Shown: piece by piece, positions 4,636 through 5,138 of the stretch
Layout of the letters: each line of letters opens with the position of its first letter
Position numbering within the stretch: the first letter of the stretch is position 1
DNA from: Sphingopyxis sp.
GTDB taxonomy: Bacteria; Pseudomonadota; Alphaproteobacteria; Sphingomonadales; Sphingomonadaceae
Direction of reading: 5' to 3'
Assembly: GCA_012035435.1 (NCBI GenBank)
Contig: JAAUPH010000207.1
Location: 1-5,138 of the forward strand
DNA length: 5,138 nt
Program-made: the position numbers and the translations under genes
The notes under the pieces: model-generated
The model's database searches: none
What the model was told of the DNA's origin: nothing
Seen by the model: only the letters and a program-made list of their open reading frames with translations

Positions 4636-5021
4636 TTAAACGGACTCATGCCCAGGTACTTGCTCTGGAAACTAAACGCTAGGCGGATGCGCTCGTCCTT
4701 AAAAAACCGGCCCAGGTCGCTGTCCACACTCGACCACGGCCGAACCAGTGGCAACATCTTCACCAGCGACGCTTTCACATAGTCACTCAGCCCCGACCAC
4801 GGCTGCTGCAGGATCGGCGTGAACGCATCGAACTTCCGCCGATTCTCTTGGATGAACTTTGGAAAACGCATCGCATCGATAGGCGACAGCCTGGCGATCT
4901 CAGCCTGCATCCGCGCGATGTCCGGCGTCGCCTTGATGTCGCCTGCAATGGGCAAGCCGCCGTACCGCGCACTGTTTCCCTGTTCCCTGCTCACTTTTCT
5001 CTTGGCTTTGCCTCCCCTCAA
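4578..5021 (-). pseudogene. crtI: CrtI-type phytoene desaturase fragment, middle part
   Basis: Residues 27-139 read as the middle of a CrtI-like FAD-dependent carotenoid desaturase: GDIKATPDIARMQAEIARLSP, FIQENRRKFDAF, LPLVRPWSSVDSDLGRFF and LAFSFQSKYLGMSPF followed by CPSLFTILS. Such enzymes introduce double bonds into phytoene at the membrane. The homology stops at about 4608; the last nine residues (MQVHVTASR) are polymerase intein DNA read out of frame, so the C-terminal half of the enzyme is missing. The first 26 residues (TTG start at 5021 with no signal) do not look like CrtI and belong to a 60-70 base odd segment. The start is therefore not real; the gene continues from 5136 in another frame. 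No carotenoid gene is expected in a phage replication block. Confidence 0.75.
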
Positions 5022-5136
5022 AGATCAGGTGATACTGCGGGTCTAGCCTGACCATCGGCACATGCTCGTGCAGGTCCATCCCGCACATCGCAAACACTTC
5101 TTCAAGAACGCGCGGATACAGAAAAAACGTCGGCCC
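4900..5136 (-). pseudogene. crtI: CrtI-type phytoene desaturase fragment, N-terminal part (enters from right edge)
   Basis: The frame enters from the right edge. Its good part, 5136-5014, reads GPTFFLYPRVLEEVFAMCG, then MDLHEHVPMVRLDPQYHLIFEG, which is the region after the FAD-binding Rossmann segment of CrtI-like desaturases (the G-P-T/S-F-F/L-L strand and the V-R-L-D-P-Y segment). The Rossmann GxGxxG motif itself would lie beyond the window. After about 5014 this frame turns into a Gln/Arg/His-rich string, while CrtI homology resumes at 4943 in the next frame, so the coding sequence is broken by a net +1 change (mod 3) between them. Whether this is a base error in GGGG (complement of 5014-5017) or a real insertion is not resolved. 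Confidence 0.65.
4951..5012. repeat. Short segment with imperfect inverted ends inside the crtI fragment
   Basis: GGCAAGCC at 4951-4958 and GGCTTTGCC at 5004-5012 are near-perfect inverted repeats (one base missing). Between them lies a 7-bp tandem repeat, TTCCCTG at 4976-4982 and 4983-4989. The stretch coincides with the part of the desaturase frame that has no CrtI resemblance and where the frame changes. It might be a tiny insertion in the gene or simply a divergent loop; sequence alone does not decide. Confidence 0.35.
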
Positions 5137-5138
5137 CA

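Overview
The window looks like part of a tailed dsDNA phage genome of roughly 55-60% GC, judged by eye. It carries a virion protein with a lytic transglycosylase domain, a tightly packed lysis cassette, and an opposing replication block: a family A DNA polymerase with an intein remnant, a RuvC-like resolvase, and a free-standing RNA polymerase alpha-CTD protein. The packing of almost every gene by 1-4 base overlaps is typical of phages. The host cannot be fixed from the sequence; an alphaproteobacterium is a guess from GC content and endolysin type.

Layout. Plus strand, 2-2915: the C-terminal part of a virion protein in three frame-shifted pieces (2-238, 171-596, 503-1324), then a one-TM coiled-coil protein (1324-1656), a small basic protein (1656-1886), a cysteine-peptidase-like endolysin (1883-2512), a two-TM holin (2509-2736) and a 59-residue cationic amphipathic peptide (2736-2915). 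All successive starts overlap the previous stop (TAATG, TGATG or ATGA), so this is one translationally coupled unit that ends by entering and lysing the host. Minus strand, reading leftward from about 4630: polymerase C-terminus (to 3928), RuvC-like nuclease (3931-3458), alpha-CTD protein (3461-3123), a 34-residue one-TM protein (3126-3022) and another small membrane protein (3020-2748). Three consecutive junctions here are GTGA start/stop overlaps with a good Shine-Dalgarno. The two units converge at about 2900-3020.

The right end, about 4608-5138, does not fit the phage: its minus strand encodes the N-terminal/middle part of a CrtI-type phytoene desaturase, frame-disrupted. CrtI homology stops exactly where the intein of the polymerase begins, and about 22 bases can be read as a conserved CrtI motif in one frame and as the intein C-terminal motif in another. 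This is either an assembly chimera or an illegitimate recombination joint at microhomology.

Main points to follow up are the stand-alone alpha-CTD with nearly all DNA-contact residues kept, in an AT-richer island; the cationic peptide in a lysis cassette without a recognisable spanin; the polymerase intein remnant and its CrtI joint; and three apparent single-base frameshifts in otherwise good coding sequence.
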